Shown here in pieces: positions 19,670-29,164 of a DNA stretch of 64,000 bases; position 1 is the stretch's first letter, and each line of letters opens with the position of its first letter. The translations under genes and the position numbers were made by a program. The notes under the pieces are model-generated. The model ran no database searches. It was given only the letters and a program-made list of their open reading frames with translations, and was not told the origin of the DNA. The DNA comes from Methyloversatilis sp. XJ19-49 (lineage in GTDB: Bacteria > Pseudomonadota > Gammaproteobacteria > Burkholderiales > Rhodocyclaceae). The stretch covers positions 1 through 64,000 of the forward strand of contig NZ_JANINI010000009.1 of NCBI RefSeq assembly GCF_024580145.1, read 5' to 3'.

Positions 19670-20595
19670 CAGAGGCGTGTCCCGGTCAGCAGCACCCAGC
19701 CGTCGCGCTCGCCGGCAACCTCCAGTTCGAAGGCCGGGCGATAGGCGTCGCACACCATGTCGGTCTGGGCGGACAGGATGCCGGACAGCGCGATGCGCCC
19801 GCCACCCCGCATCAGGCCGCATAACAGCGGCGCCAGCACGGTCAGCGGGTTGGCGAGTATGTTGGCCACCACGATGTCGGCCTGATGGTCGATGGTTTCG
19901 CGCGAATGCATCAGTTCAAGTATGGCGCCATTGCGCTCGGCGTTGTAGCGCGCGGCGTCGAGTGCGTGCGGGTCGATGTCGGTGCCGGTCACCCGCGCCG
20001 CGCCGAGCCGCGAGGCCGCCAGTGCAAGGATGCCCGAACCGCATCCGTAGTCGATGACGGTTTCGCCGCCGGTGATTTCGCGGTCCAGCCATTCCAGGCA
20101 GAGCCGGGTGGTCGGGTGCGAACCGGTGCCGAAGGCCATGCCCGGATCGAGCGTGATGTTGATGGCCGCCGGGTCGGGCTGGGCGTGCCAGGAGGGCACG
20201 ATCCACAGTCGGTCCGACACGCGGATCGGGTCGAACTGGGCCTGCGTGATGCGCACCCAGTTCTGCTCGTCGAGTTGCGATGTCGTATAGGGAGGCGGTG
20301 CGGTCAGACCTGCCGCCTCGGCTGCTTCGACCATTGCGGAGGCGAGATCGGCGTCGTGTTCGAACAGCGCATGAAGGCGCGAATGCGGCCACAACTCGAC
20401 CGCCACCGGCAGCCCGGGCTCGCCAAACTGGGGTCTTTCGTCCGGCGTGCCGGCATCGGCGTCCTCGATGTCGACCGACAGCGCGCCGGCGTCGAGCAGC
20501 GCGTCCGACAGTGCTTCGGCGTGAAGCGAATCAGCCAGCAGCGTGACGGTGATCCAGCCGCCTGCTGCACCCACGGGCTGGTCGTCGGTGCTCAT
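19669..20595 (-). CDS. prmA: Ribosomal protein L11 methyltransferase
   Basis: PrmA methylates ribosomal protein L11 using S-adenosylmethionine. The protein is 308 aa: an N-terminal L11-recognition domain (about 1-110) and a class I methyltransferase domain with motif [17 protein letters not shown], the acidic residue in [14 protein letters not shown] and [10 protein letters not shown]. The upstream [12 protein letters not shown] segment is a PrmA signature. The ATG at 20595 overlaps the accC stop (ATGA). Confidence 0.96.
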   Translation of the reverse strand: MSTDDQPVGAAGGWITVTLLADSLHAEALSDALLDAGALSVDIEDADAGTPDERPQFGEPGLPVAVELWPHSRLHALFEHDADLASAMVEAAEAAGLTAPPPYTTSQLDEQNWVRITQAQFDPIRVSDRLWIVPSWHAQPDPAAINITLDPGMAFGTGSHPTTRLCLEWLDREITGGETVIDYGCGSGILALAASRLGAARVTGTDIDPHALDAARYNAERNGAILELMHSRETIDHQADIVVANILANPLTVLAPLLCGLMRGGGRIALSGILSAQTDMVCDAYRPAFELEVAGERDGWVLLTGTRL

Positions 20596-21953
20596 TTGGC
20601 TTTGGCCAGGACCTGATCCGCCAGCTTCTGTTCGAGGTAGTGGATGCTGGTGCCGCCGTCGACGAAGCGCGCGTCCTGCATCAACTCCTGGTGCAGCGGG
20701 ATGTTGGTCTTGATGCCGCTGACGATCATTTCCGACAGGGCAATGCTCATGCGGCGGATTGCCTGGTCGCGGGTGTCGCCATAGGTGATCACCTTGCCGA
20801 TCATCGAGTCGTAATAGGGCGGCACGGTGTAGCCCTGATAGACGTGCGAATCGACGCGCACACCCGGGCCGCCCGGCGGGTGATACCCGGTGATCTTGCC
20901 CGGGCTGGGTGTGAACTTGTACGGGTCTTCGGCGTTGATGCGGCATTCCAGCGCATGGCCGGTCAGCTTGATGTCGCGTTGCTTGAAGCGCAGCTTTTCG
21001 CCTGCAGCCACGCGGATCTGCTCCTGCACCAGGTCGATGCCGGTGATCAGTTCCGTCACCGGATGTTCCACCTGGATGCGGGTGTTCATTTCGATGAAAT
21101 AGAACTCGCCGTTCTCGAACAGGAACTCGAAGGTGCCGGCGCCGCGATAGTTGATGCGCCGGCAGGCTTCGGCGCAGCGTTCGCCGACGCGCGCGATGAT
21201 GCGGGCCGGAATGCCGGGCGCCGGTGCTTCCTCGATGATCTTCTGGTGCCGCCGCTGCATGGAACAGTCGCGCTCGCCCAGATAGACCGCGTTGCGGTGT
21301 GCGTCTGCCAGCACCTGGATTTCGATGTGGCGCGGGTTTTCGAGAAACTTCTCCATGTACACCGAGGGGTTGTTGAACGCTGCCCCCGCTTCCGTCCGCG
21401 TCATCTGTACCGCATTGAGCAGGGCCGCTTCGGTATGTACGGTACGCATGCCGCGTCCGCCGCCGCCGCCGGCGGCCTTGATGATCACCGGATAGCCGAT
21501 GCCACGCGCGATACGGATGATTTCCTTCGGGTCATCGCCGAGCGCGCCTTCCGAGCCGGGCACCACCGGCACGCCCGCTTCCTTCATCGCATCCTTGGCC
21601 GATACCTTGTCACCCATCAGCGTGATGGTTTCCGGGCGCGGGCCGATGAATACGAAACCGCTGCGTTCGACCCGCTCGGCAAAGTCGGCGTTTTCGGACA
21701 GGAAACCGTAGCCCGGATGAATGGCTTCCGAATCGGTCACCTCGGCCGCCGAAATGATGGCCGGGATGTTCAGGTAGGACTGGCTGGACGGCGCCGGGCC
21801 GATGCATACCGATTCGTCGGCAAGCTTGACGTACTTCGCTTCGGTGTCGGCTTCGGAATGCACCGCCACCGTGCGGATGCCCAGCTCGCGGCAGGCACGC
21901 AGGATGCGCAGGGCGATTTCGCCGCGGTTTGCGATCAGTATCTTTTCAAACAT
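20592..21953 (-). CDS. accC: Biotin carboxylase subunit of acetyl-CoA carboxylase
   Basis: AccC carboxylates the biotin on AccB using ATP and bicarbonate, the first half-reaction of fatty acid synthesis. The protein is 453 aa with the ATP-grasp fold: glycine loop [12 protein letters not shown], the biotin/bicarbonate-site segment [14 protein letters not shown] and the C-terminal [12 protein letters not shown]. The ATG at 21953 has a strong GGAGG box 7 nt upstream. It lies 137 nt downstream of accB instead of the usual short gap, because a 35-bp copy of its own first codons and an extra 86 bp lie between (see the repeat and upstream ORF). Confidence 0.98.
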   Translation of the reverse strand: MFEKILIANRGEIALRILRACRELGIRTVAVHSEADTEAKYVKLADESVCIGPAPSSQSYLNIPAIISAAEVTDSEAIHPGYGFLSENADFAERVERSGFVFIGPRPETITLMGDKVSAKDAMKEAGVPVVPGSEGALGDDPKEIIRIARGIGYPVIIKAAGGGGGRGMRTVHTEAALLNAVQMTRTEAGAAFNNPSVYMEKFLENPRHIEIQVLADAHRNAVYLGERDCSMQRRHQKIIEEAPAPGIPARIIARVGERCAEACRRINYRGAGTFEFLFENGEFYFIEMNTRIQVEHPVTELITGIDLVQEQIRVAAGEKLRFKQRDIKLTGHALECRINAEDPYKFTPSPGKITGYHPPGGPGVRVDSHVYQGYTVPPYYDSMIGKVITYGDTRDQAIRRMSIALSEMIVSGIKTNIPLHQELMQDARFVDGGTSIHYLEQKLADQVLAKAK

Positions 21954-22074
21954 GGGTAACCTCCGCGGCGAAACCGCCCTGACGGCCCCTGGCCGTCGTG
22001 CGATTTGACTTCGTCGCTGTGCTGCCCGAGGGCAGCTGGTCGCCGCGGTTTGCGATCAGTATCTTTTCAAACAT
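21919..22074 (-). repeat. Direct duplication of the first 35 bp of accC
   Basis: A 35-bp sequence covering ATG and the next ten codons of accC (encoding [11 protein letters not shown]) occurs identically at 21919-21953 (the functional start) and at 22040-22074. The 86 bp between copies do not resemble the continuation of accC. The perfect identity suggests a recent event or strong selection. The flanking sequence has no transposase or inverted repeats. Confidence 0.95.
21946..22074 (-). CDS. Short upstream ORF starting with a copy of the accC N-terminus
   Basis: The upstream copy of the accC start opens a 42-codon frame: [11 protein letters not shown], then [20 protein letters not shown], then [11 protein letters not shown]. 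Its TGA (21948-21946) overlaps the beginning of accC by 8 nt, in another frame (ATGTTTGA). The initiation region GGACCCAGAACG is weak compared with the GGAGG of accC. It could be a non-functional relic, a translational coupling device or a leader peptide. The sequence alone cannot choose between these. Confidence 0.4.
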   Translation of the reverse strand: MFEKILIANRGDQLPSGSTATKSNRTTARGRQGGFAAEVTHV

Positions 22075-22090
22075 CGTTCTGGGTCCGCGC

Positions 22091-22543
22091 TCAGCCGATG
22101 ATGAACAGAGGCTGGCCATATTCGACCGGCTGGCCGTTCTCGACCAGCACTGCCTTCACGACGCCGGCAGCGTCCGACTCGATCTCGTTCATGAGCTTCA
22201 TCGCTTCGATGATGCACAGCGTTTCGCCGACCACGACAGTCTGGCCGATATCGACAAATGATTTTCCGCCCGGGGAGGACGAGCGGTAGAAGCTGCCCAC
22301 CATCGGCGACTTGACCACATGGCCTTCAGGCTGAGCCGCCTCGACCGGCAGGACGGGCAGGGAGGCAACGGCAGCGGCCGGTGCCGCCTGCTGCGGCGGC
22401 TGGCTCGATACATAGGTGGTCTGCATGGTGGGGGGCATGTGCTTTGCAATACGCACCTTTTCTTCGCCCTCGGTGACCTCGAGTTCCGAAATACCCGATT
22501 CCTGTACCAGATCGATCAGCTTCTTGAGTTTGCGCAAATCCAT
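22091..22543 (-). CDS. accB: Biotin carboxyl carrier protein of acetyl-CoA carboxylase
   Basis: AccB carries the biotin that shuttles the carboxyl group between AccC and the carboxyltransferase. The protein is 150 aa: an N-terminal helix [23 protein letters not shown], an Ala/Pro-rich linker (about 45-70) and the C-terminal biotinyl domain. The biotin-acceptor lysine lies in [12 protein letters not shown], with the [12 protein letters not shown] loop before it. It starts 55 nt after aroQ and precedes accC, the usual aroQ-accB-accC order of proteobacteria. Confidence 0.98.
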   Translation of the reverse strand: MDLRKLKKLIDLVQESGISELEVTEGEEKVRIAKHMPPTMQTTYVSSQPPQQAAPAAAVASLPVLPVEAAQPEGHVVKSPMVGSFYRSSSPGGKSFVDIGQTVVVGETLCIIEAMKLMNEIESDAAGVVKAVLVENGQPVEYGQPLFIIG

Positions 22544-22598
22544 GATTTTCCCCGCAAGAACCGCCCACGTGCGTGGCGCGGTGTTTGTGCATGTTTAA

Positions 22599-23117
22599 TT
22601 ATTGTGTGGTGTCGAGCCGGCGGAGTGCGAACTCCAGAGCGGCTTCATAACCGTAAGCACCGAGTCCGCAGATGACGCCCACGGCGATGTCCGACAGGTA
22701 AGAGTGGTGCCTGAACGCTTCCCGTGCGTGGACGTTCGACAGGTGAACCTCGACGAACGGGATGCTGATCGACGCGAGGGCGTCGCGAATGGCCACACTG
22801 GTGTGAGTGTAGGCGGCCGGGTTGATGAGGATGAAATCGATGTGTTCGGCACGCGCGTGCTGGATGCGCGTGACCAGTTCGCCTTCATGGTTGCTCTGGA
22901 AACATTCGATGACCACGCCGCGCTCCAGCGCAGTCACTTTCAGCCGGGCATCGATGTCGGCCAGTGTCAGATGACCGTAGATGTCGGGTTCCCGCGAGCC
23001 CAGCAGATTCAGGTTGGGCCCGTGCAGGACAAGCAAGCGACGCGTCGTGGCAGGCTTTACGACACTGTCGGGCTGCGCGGCAGTTTTTGACGCCTTGCGG
23101 CGAGTTGTAGGCTGCAT
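22599..23117 (-). CDS. aroQ: Type II 3-dehydroquinate dehydratase
   Basis: AroQ dehydrates 3-dehydroquinate in the shikimate pathway. The family signatures are clear: [21 protein letters not shown] with the catalytic Tyr, [22 protein letters not shown] and the catalytic His in [13 protein letters not shown]. The 172-aa frame includes about 26 basic and Ala-rich residues before the conserved start. The usual length is 145-150 aa, so the extension is unusual, but no later ATG or GTG is available before the core. It is the third gene of the fatty-acid/shikimate run. Confidence 0.93.
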   Translation of the reverse strand: MQPTTRRKASKTAAQPDSVVKPATTRRLLVLHGPNLNLLGSREPDIYGHLTLADIDARLKVTALERGVVIECFQSNHEGELVTRIQHARAEHIDFILINPAAYTHTSVAIRDALASISIPFVEVHLSNVHAREAFRHHSYLSDIAVGVICGLGAYGYEAALEFALRRLDTTQ

Positions 23118-23170
23118 GGCTGCAAGTTTGCCGGACTTGGCTGCAATTTGTCCAGCCGACGAAAGTGCGC

Positions 23171-23710
23171 TCAGCGCAACCTTGCCAGCAGGATGGCTTC
23201 CAGTTCCGCTTCCTTGTAGGTGCCCAGCTTGCGTTCGACCACGCTGCCGTCGGGTGCGAAGATCACGGTGAATGGCATGCCCTGCGCTGAATTCCCCAGT
23301 TCTGCGGAAATCTGTATGGCGTCTGAACCGCCGATGAGCAGCGGATAGTCGATCGCTTCTTCCTGCAGGTATTGGCGCACGTTGTCTGCACTGTCGATGC
23401 TGATGCCGACAAATTGCACGCCGCGATCGCGCAGTCGTCCGGCAATGCGCGAAAAACCGGGCATTTCCTCGCGGCACGGCGGGCACCAGGTGGCCCAGAA
23501 ATTCACCACCAGAAGCTTGCCGCGCCAAGCCGAGAAGGGCATGCCTGTGCCGCTGGCGTCGGCCAGCTGGAGCACTTCGAGACGGTTGGCGCCGATGGCG
23601 GTCGACGCTGCGTCCAGCTTCGGTTGCCGCGACATGGCGCTCCATACGCCAGCGGCGCCGGCAGCCAGCACGACGGCGGCGATCAGGGTGCGTCGCAACC
23701 AGATGTTCAT
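23171..23710 (-). CDS. TlpA/ResA-like membrane-anchored thiol:disulfide oxidoreductase
   Basis: The protein has 179 aa. An N-terminal signal anchor (about residues 7-27, [16 protein letters not shown]) places a thioredoxin-fold domain in the periplasm. The active site is [15 protein letters not shown], and the central insertion typical of TlpA/ResA follows ([21 protein letters not shown]). Such proteins reduce disulfides in apocytochromes or oxidase subunits. The specific partner is unknown here, though the cox cluster is only 3 kb away. Its ATG overlaps the preceding gene's TGA (ATGA). Confidence 0.9.
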   Translation of the reverse strand: MNIWLRRTLIAAVVLAAGAAGVWSAMSRQPKLDAASTAIGANRLEVLQLADASGTGMPFSAWRGKLLVVNFWATWCPPCREEMPGFSRIAGRLRDRGVQFVGISIDSADNVRQYLQEEAIDYPLLIGGSDAIQISAELGNSAQGMPFTVIFAPDGSVVERKLGTYKEAELEAILLARLR

Positions 23711-24279
23711 TCCTCGATCTCCTCGTTGTCCAGCAGGGCGCGCAGCGATTCGGCGCGCAGCCTCTCGCGCCCTCTCGACCGTTCAAGACCGGCCGGGAAA
23801 ACCGCCAGTTCCACCGGCAGGTCATCCCACTCGAAAAGCAGCGTGGTTTCGGGGCTGTTCCGGTCGGGTCGGCGCGGGTCACGCGAATCGAAATCGACAC
23901 CGTTGTTGAGCAGGAACAGTTCGACTTCCTTTGCACTGTCGGCGAATACCTGCAGTTCGATCGCCGTGAAGCGTCCTGCTGTCCCATCCACCAAGCCGCC
24001 GGTGGCGTAGGGGTTGAAGCGTACGAGTTCGGCCATCAGCGTAATGGCTGCGCTGCGCAGCATGCGCAGCTGTTCCGGCTGTTCGTCGGCCAGATACAGT
24101 GACTGGTAGGTGCGCACCGCCTCCTCGATCTCGAGGTTGGTCGGCAGTTCCTCGTTCGGGCCGATGCCGAGCTGACGTGCTGCCTTGCGTTTGGCGAGCC
24201 CGTAGTCACGGATGCCTTCTTCGGCGATCAGTCGCGCGGCAGTGCTTGCGATCTGCCGTCTCATGTTGCTGGGGCGCAT
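23707..24279 (-). CDS. Conserved hypothetical protein with nucleotide-related look, function unknown
   Basis: About 190 aa from the ATG at 24279; a second ATG at 24264 gives 185 aa, and neither has a good SD. The sequence is soluble, with no signal peptide: [20 protein letters not shown] (a helix resembling the first helix of TetR proteins), [25 protein letters not shown], then a central segment with [22 protein letters not shown] and a C-terminal part with [13 protein letters not shown]. The FNPYxTGxxxxGT pattern recalls proteobacterial nucleotidyltransferase-like proteins, but I cannot assign it. It overlaps the tlpA-like gene by 4 nt and is divergent from mpl. Confidence 0.75.
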   Translation of the reverse strand: MRPSNMRRQIASTAARLIAEEGIRDYGLAKRKAARQLGIGPNEELPTNLEIEEAVRTYQSLYLADEQPEQLRMLRSAAITLMAELVRFNPYATGGLVDGTAGRFTAIELQVFADSAKEVELFLLNNGVDFDSRDPRRPDRNSPETTLLFEWDDLPVELAVFPAGLERSRGRERLRAESLRALLDNEEIEE

Positions 24280-24352
24280 GGCGGATGCTGCAGAGGATGG
24301 GCACGGGCCCGGGTTGATAGAATCTGCGGCCATTCTGTCACATCACCCAGCC

Positions 24353-25705
24353 ATGCACATTCACATCCTCGGCATCTGCGGCACCTTCATGGGCGGTGTT
24401 GCCGCACTGGCGCGCGAGGCCGGACATCAGGTCAGCGGTTGCGATGCCGGCGTCTATCCGCCGATGAGCACACAGCTCGAACAGCTGGGTATCAATTTGA
24501 TCGAGGGCTACGATCCGGCGCAGATCGATCTCGAACCTGACCTGTTCGTCGTCGGCAATGCCGTGTCACGCGGCAATCCGCTGCTGGAAGTTTTGCTGGA
24601 TCGCGGATTGCCTTATGTGTCCGGGCCCCAGTGGCTGGCGGAACACGTGCTGGCCGGGCGGTGGGTGCTCGCGGTCGCCGGCACGCACGGCAAGACGACA
24701 ACGACTTCGATGCTGGCCTGGATGCTCGAGGACGCCGGACTGAAGCCCGGTTTCCTGATCGGCGGCGTGCCGCTGAATTTCGGTGTGTCGGCGCGACTGG
24801 GCGACGCGCCGTTCTTCGTGATCGAGGCCGATGAGTACGACACTGCGTTCTGCGACAAGCGGTCGAAGTTCGTTCACTACCGGCCGCGTACCGCCATTCT
24901 GAACAATCTCGAGTTCGATCACGCCGACATCTTCGCTGATCTGGCTGCTATCGAGACCCAGTTCCACCACCTCGTGCGCACCATGCCTGAAAGCGCCCGC
25001 ATCATTGCCAATGGCGCCGAAGCATCCCTGCACCGCGTGCTGGCGCGCGGCGTCTGGAGCGAAGTCGAGTGGTTCAACACGCCGTCTGGCTGGCAGGTTA
25101 CGGGGGCCGGACAGGCGTTGCACGTGCGCGGTCCTGCCGGCGAGGATGTTGCGGGCCGGCTTGAGATGCCCGGAATGCACAACGCGAACAACGCGCTGGC
25201 GGCCATGCTCGCGGCGCGCCATGTCGGCGTGCGGCCAGAACATGCGCTCGAATCGCTCGCGACATTCCGGGGCATCCGTCGACGGCTGGAGCGGATTGGC
25301 GAGGCGGCCGGCGTGACGGTCTATGATGACTTTGCGCACCACCCGACCGCCATCGAGGAAACGATCCGCGCCCTGCGCACGGAGGTGGGTACGGCGCGCA
25401 TCCTTGCCGTCATCGAGCCGCGTTCGAACACGATGAAGCTCGGTGTGATGAAGGCACGCCTGCCCGCTGCACTCGAATCTGCCGACCTGACCTTCTGTCT
25501 CGGGGGTGATTCCCTGGGCTGGGATGCTGTCGCTGCACTGGCGCCGCTCGGGCAGCGGGCGCGGGTCGCGTTGTCGATCGATGCGCTGCTCGATCAGTTG
25601 ATGAGCGTGGTGCTTCCCGGCGACCACGTGCTCGTGATGAGCAATGGCGGCTTTGGCGGCGTCCACCGCAAGTTGCTGAATCGACTTGATCCGTCGGCGA
25701 TGTGA
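24353..25705 (+). CDS. mpl: UDP-N-acetylmuramate:L-alanyl-gamma-D-glutamyl-meso-diaminopimelate ligase
   Basis: Mpl attaches recycled murein tripeptide to UDP-MurNAc in peptidoglycan recycling. The protein has 450 aa with the three Mur ligase domains: N-terminal MHIHILGICGTFMGGVAALA, the ATP loop VAGTHGKTTTTSM near residue 110, the substrate segment IEADEYDTAFCDKRSKFVHY and the C-terminal YDDFAHHPTAIEETI. IHILGICGTFMGG and DKRSKF distinguish Mpl from MurC. The ATG at 24353 matches the family start. It is divergent from the preceding gene. Confidence 0.96.
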   Translation: MHIHILGICGTFMGGVAALAREAGHQVSGCDAGVYPPMSTQLEQLGINLIEGYDPAQIDLEPDLFVVGNAVSRGNPLLEVLLDRGLPYVSGPQWLAEHVLAGRWVLAVAGTHGKTTTTSMLAWMLEDAGLKPGFLIGGVPLNFGVSARLGDAPFFVIEADEYDTAFCDKRSKFVHYRPRTAILNNLEFDHADIFADLAAIETQFHHLVRTMPESARIIANGAEASLHRVLARGVWSEVEWFNTPSGWQVTGAGQALHVRGPAGEDVAGRLEMPGMHNANNALAAMLAARHVGVRPEHALESLATFRGIRRRLERIGEAAGVTVYDDFAHHPTAIEETIRALRTEVGTARILAVIEPRSNTMKLGVMKARLPAALESADLTFCLGGDSLGWDAVAALAPLGQRARVALSIDALLDQLMSVVLPGDHVLVMSNGGFGGVHRKLLNRLDPSAM

Positions 25706-25740
25706 GGAACGCGTCTTGCGTTTTGCGCCGCTGCGATATT

Positions 25741-25770
25741 GATAAGCGAGGGGGCGTGTGCTAGCTTATC
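25741..25770 (+). other. Hairpin over the possible start of the DUF2244 gene
   Basis: GATAAGC (25741-25747) and GCTTATC (25764-25770) form a 7-bp stem whose loop holds the GAGGGGG box and the GTG at 25758. If that GTG is used, the hairpin could hide its ribosome binding site. Alternatively it is just the trailing structure of mpl; no U tract follows. Confidence 0.4.
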
Positions 25771-26300
25771 GATTGCCAAGCGGCCCGCAGTGGTCGTATC
25801 AGGGGAGCTCCACTTCCGAGGCAGTCCACTTGTCTGCAGTGCTCAGCCAATCCAGCGAGTTCAGCATTGAAGCCCGCCGCAATTGTTCGATGTCGCCGCG
25901 CGCGCTACTGACTTTTTTCCTGGTCACCTGTGCGCTGTCGATGGCGATCGCGGCTGCGTGGGCGGCAGTCGGCGTGTGGTGGGTGTTCCCGTTTGCCGGG
26001 CTGGAAATCAGCGCGCTCGGGCTTGCGTTCATTGCGTACGGGCGCAGGGTAGGTGACTTTGAACGCATTCATCTCGACGACGAGCGTTTGCTTGTCGAGG
26101 TCTGCGAAAAAACGCGTGTGAGCCGATACGAGTTCGCACCGGCATGGGCAAGAGTTGAAACGCGGAAGGTAGGTTTCGGTTCGGAAGTCGTTGTACGGTG
26201 TCGCGACAGACAAGTGACGGTCGGTCGCTACCTGGACGAAAAAGGTCGCGCGAAACTTGCGCGTGATCTTGCTGGAAGATTGCGGGAAAGACGTGTTTAG
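25758..26300 (+). CDS. DUF2244-family inner-membrane protein
   Basis: The frame from the GTG at 25758 encodes 180 aa. The recognisable family sequence begins FSIEARRNCSMSPRALLTFF near residue 35, so shorter starts (TTG 25830 with GAGG upstream, GTG 25839, or ATG 25890) are possible. Two adjacent transmembrane helices (about 48-95) are followed by a soluble C-terminal domain with the HLDDERLLVEV and VGRYLDEKGRAKLARDL segments. The family is unassigned functionally but is repeatedly found just before cytochrome c oxidase genes, as here with coxB 82 nt downstream. Confidence 0.8.
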   Translation: MLAYRLPSGPQWSYQGSSTSEAVHLSAVLSQSSEFSIEARRNCSMSPRALLTFFLVTCALSMAIAAAWAAVGVWWVFPFAGLEISALGLAFIAYGRRVGDFERIHLDDERLLVEVCEKTRVSRYEFAPAWARVETRKVGFGSEVVVRCRDRQVTVGRYLDEKGRAKLARDLAGRLRERRV

Positions 26301-26382
26301 CTGTTTTGCTGTTTGTTGCTCGGCCGTTGTCTGGAATCACCGTTTCACAGAACCAATCACAACATAAATCTGGGGTTGCATT

Positions 26383-27525
26383 ATGGCGCTATCAAGAGGT
26401 GGCTTGCCCATTGCCCGTCGGGCTTGGGCAGCGATGGGTTTGTTTCTGCTTTCGGGTGTTTCCCAGGCAGAGATGAAACTGAATCTGCAGGAGCCGATCA
26501 CGGCGCTCGGTCGCGACGTCTACGACCTGCACCTGCTGATGACCATCGTCTGTGGCGTCATTTTCGTCGCCGTGTTCGGTGTGATGTTCTGGTCTGTGTT
26601 TGTGCATCGCAAGTCCGCCGGTTACAAGGCTGCGACCTTCCACGAAAGCACGACGGTTGAAATTCTCTGGACCATCGTTCCGGTTTTCATCCTGCTCGGC
26701 ATGGCATGGCCCGCGACGAAAACCATTCTCGCGATGCGCGATACCACCAATGCGGACATCACGATTAAGGCGACGGGGTATCAGTGGAAATGGGGTTATG
26801 ACTACCTGAAGGGCGAGGGCGAAGGCATCAGCTTCGTCAGTACGTTGTCCACGCCGCAGCCGCAGGTGCGCAACGAAGTCGCCAAGGGCGAGAACTACCT
26901 GCTGGAGGTCGACAATGAGCTTGTCGTTCCTGTCGGCAAGAAGATCCGCATCCTGACGACCGCAAACGACGTCATCCACGCGTGGTGGGTGCCCGCGCTG
27001 GCGGTCAAGCAGGATGCGGTGCCGGGCTTCATCCGCGATACGTGGTTCCGCGCCGAGAAGACGGGCACCTATCGCGGGCAATGTGCGGAGCTGTGCGGCA
27101 AGGAACATGGCTATATGCCCATCGTCGTCAAGATCGTGACCGAAGAAGAGTACGCGGCATGGGTTGACGGCAAGAAACAGGCGATGGCTGCCGCCGCTGA
27201 CGACCCGAACAAGATGTATCTCGTCGAAGAACTGACCCCGCGCGGAGAGAAGGTGTTTGCTGCCAACTGCGCAGCCTGTCATCAGGCCAACGGTCAGGGT
27301 CTGCCGCCTGCCTTCCCGGCACTCGTGGGTTCCAAGGTCGTGCTCGGCCCGCAGGACGGACAGATCGACATCCTGTTGAACGGCAAGTCGGGTACGGCGA
27401 TGGCTGCTTTCAAGCACCTGAGCGATACCGAATTGGCAGCCGTGATCACGTACACCCGGAACAGCTGGGGCAATGCCACAGGTGAAGTCGTTCAGCCGTC
27501 GGACATCAAGGTGGCGCGCGAATAA
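26383..27525 (+). CDS. coxB: Cytochrome c oxidase subunit II with fused C-terminal cytochrome c domain
   Basis: Subunit II accepts electrons from cytochrome c at the binuclear CuA centre. The protein has 380 aa: signal sequence (about 1-27), two transmembrane helices (about 45-105), the cupredoxin domain (about 120-260) and a heme-c domain (about 285-375). CuA ligands are in GQCAELCGKEHGYMPI with the earlier His in DVIHAWWVP. The fused cytochrome c has CAACHQANGQGLPP and a later Met in GTAMAAF. The caa3-like fusion is common in betaproteobacterial aa3 oxidases. It leads the cox operon, with coxA 52 nt downstream. Confidence 0.97.
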   Translation: MALSRGGLPIARRAWAAMGLFLLSGVSQAEMKLNLQEPITALGRDVYDLHLLMTIVCGVIFVAVFGVMFWSVFVHRKSAGYKAATFHESTTVEILWTIVPVFILLGMAWPATKTILAMRDTTNADITIKATGYQWKWGYDYLKGEGEGISFVSTLSTPQPQVRNEVAKGENYLLEVDNELVVPVGKKIRILTTANDVIHAWWVPALAVKQDAVPGFIRDTWFRAEKTGTYRGQCAELCGKEHGYMPIVVKIVTEEEYAAWVDGKKQAMAAAADDPNKMYLVEELTPRGEKVFAANCAACHQANGQGLPPAFPALVGSKVVLGPQDGQIDILLNGKSGTAMAAFKHLSDTELAAVITYTRNSWGNATGEVVQPSDIKVARE

Positions 27526-27577
27526 GCGACCGTCTCCGAACCTTCAGTCAACATTCTAGATTTTCAGGAGAGCAACA

Positions 27578-29164
27578 ATGGCTGCGATTCCGGGCGGTGC
27601 CGACCACGCACACGATCACGACCACCATCAGCCCAGCGGCATCATGCGCTGGGTGACCACAACGAATCACAAGGACATCGGCTCGATGTATCTGTGGTTC
27701 AGTTTCGCGATGTTCCTTGTTGGCGGCGTCATGGCGCTCGTCATTCGCGCCGAGCTGTTCCAGCCCGGCCTGCAGGTGGTTGATCCCGACCGCTTCAACC
27801 AGATGACGACGCTGCACGGTCTGATCATGGTGTTCGGCGCGATCATGCCGGCCTTTGTCGGCTTCGCGAACTGGATGATTCCGCTGATGATCGGCGCATC
27901 CGACATGGCGTTCGCACGCATGAACAACTGGTCGTTCTGGCTGCTGCCGCCGGCGGCCATCCTGCTCACCTCGTCGCTGCTCGTGCCGGGCGGTGCCGCT
28001 GCTTCGGGCTGGACGCTCTACCCGCCGCTGACCGTGCAGATGGGCATCGGCATGGACATGGCGATCTTCGCGGTCCACATCCTCGGCATTTCGTCGATCA
28101 TGGGTTCGATCAACATCGTGACGACGCTGCTGAACATGCGGGCGCCGGGCATGACGCTGATGAAGATGCCGCTGTTCTGCTGGACCTGGCTGATCACCGC
28201 CTACCTGGTCATCGCGGTGATGCCGGTTCTGGCTGGTGCGGTCACGATGATCCTGACCGACCGTCACTTCGGCACCAGCTTCTTCAACGCTGCGGGCGGC
28301 GGTGACCCGGTGCTTTACCAGCACATCTTCTGGTTCTTCGGCCATCCCGAGGTGTACATCATCGCGATCCCGGCTTTCGGAGTCGTGTCGCAGGTGATTC
28401 CCGCCTTCTCGCGCAAGCCGCTTTTCGGTTACGCTTCAATGGTCTACGCGACCTCGTCTATCGCCATCCTGTCCTTCATCGTGTGGGCACACCACATGTA
28501 CACGGTGGGCATGCCGGTTGCCGGTCAGCTGTACTTCATGTTCGCCACGATGCTGATTGCCATTCCGACCGGCGTGAAGGTGTTCAACTGGGTGGCCACC
28601 ATGTGGCGCGGTTCGCTGAGCTTCGAAACTCCGATGCTGTTCTCGATCGGCTTCCTGTTCCTCTTCACGCTGGGCGGCTTCTCCGGCTTGGTGCTGTCGA
28701 TGACGGCGGTGGATATCCAGCTGCACGACAGCTACTACGTCGTGGCGCACTTCCACTACGTGATGGTCGCGGGCGCGCTGTTCTCCGCCTACGCCGGCGC
28801 CTACTACTGGCTGCCGAAGTGGACGGGCCACATGTACGACGAAAAGCTGGGCAAGCTGCATTTCTGGCTGTCCATCGTGTTCTTCAACATGACCTTCTTC
28901 GTTCAGCATTTCCTCGGCCTAGCAGGCATGCCGCGCCGTATCCCGGACTACTCGCTGCAGTTTGCCGAGTTCAACATGATCTCGTCGATCGGTGCCTTCG
29001 GCTTCGGTCTGTCGCAGCTGGTGTTCCTGGTCGTCGTGCTGAAGTGCATCAAGGGTGGCGAGAAGGCCTCTGCCAAGCCGTGGGATGGTGCCGAAGGTCT
29101 TGAGTGGACGGTGCCGTCGCCGGCGCCGCATCACACCTTCGAAACGCCTCCGGTCTTCAAGTGA
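27578..29164 (+). CDS. coxA: Cytochrome c oxidase subunit I
   Basis: Subunit I holds heme a and the heme a3-CuB site where O2 is reduced and protons are pumped. The protein has 528 aa with 12 transmembrane helices. Ligands and signatures: His in MTTLHGLIMVFG (heme a), the cross-linked His-Tyr pair in WFFGHPEVYII, the CuB pair in WAHHMYTVG and the HFHYVM His residues for hemes a3 and a. The Tyr in GHPEVYI marks an A-type oxidase. A His-rich N-terminus (HAHDHDHHQ) precedes the first helix and may bind metal. The next gene's start overlaps its stop. Confidence 0.98.
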   Translation: MAAIPGGADHAHDHDHHQPSGIMRWVTTTNHKDIGSMYLWFSFAMFLVGGVMALVIRAELFQPGLQVVDPDRFNQMTTLHGLIMVFGAIMPAFVGFANWMIPLMIGASDMAFARMNNWSFWLLPPAAILLTSSLLVPGGAAASGWTLYPPLTVQMGIGMDMAIFAVHILGISSIMGSINIVTTLLNMRAPGMTLMKMPLFCWTWLITAYLVIAVMPVLAGAVTMILTDRHFGTSFFNAAGGGDPVLYQHIFWFFGHPEVYIIAIPAFGVVSQVIPAFSRKPLFGYASMVYATSSIAILSFIVWAHHMYTVGMPVAGQLYFMFATMLIAIPTGVKVFNWVATMWRGSLSFETPMLFSIGFLFLFTLGGFSGLVLSMTAVDIQLHDSYYVVAHFHYVMVAGALFSAYAGAYYWLPKWTGHMYDEKLGKLHFWLSIVFFNMTFFVQHFLGLAGMPRRIPDYSLQFAEFNMISSIGAFGFGLSQLVFLVVVLKCIKGGEKASAKPWDGAEGLEWTVPSPAPHHTFETPPVFK

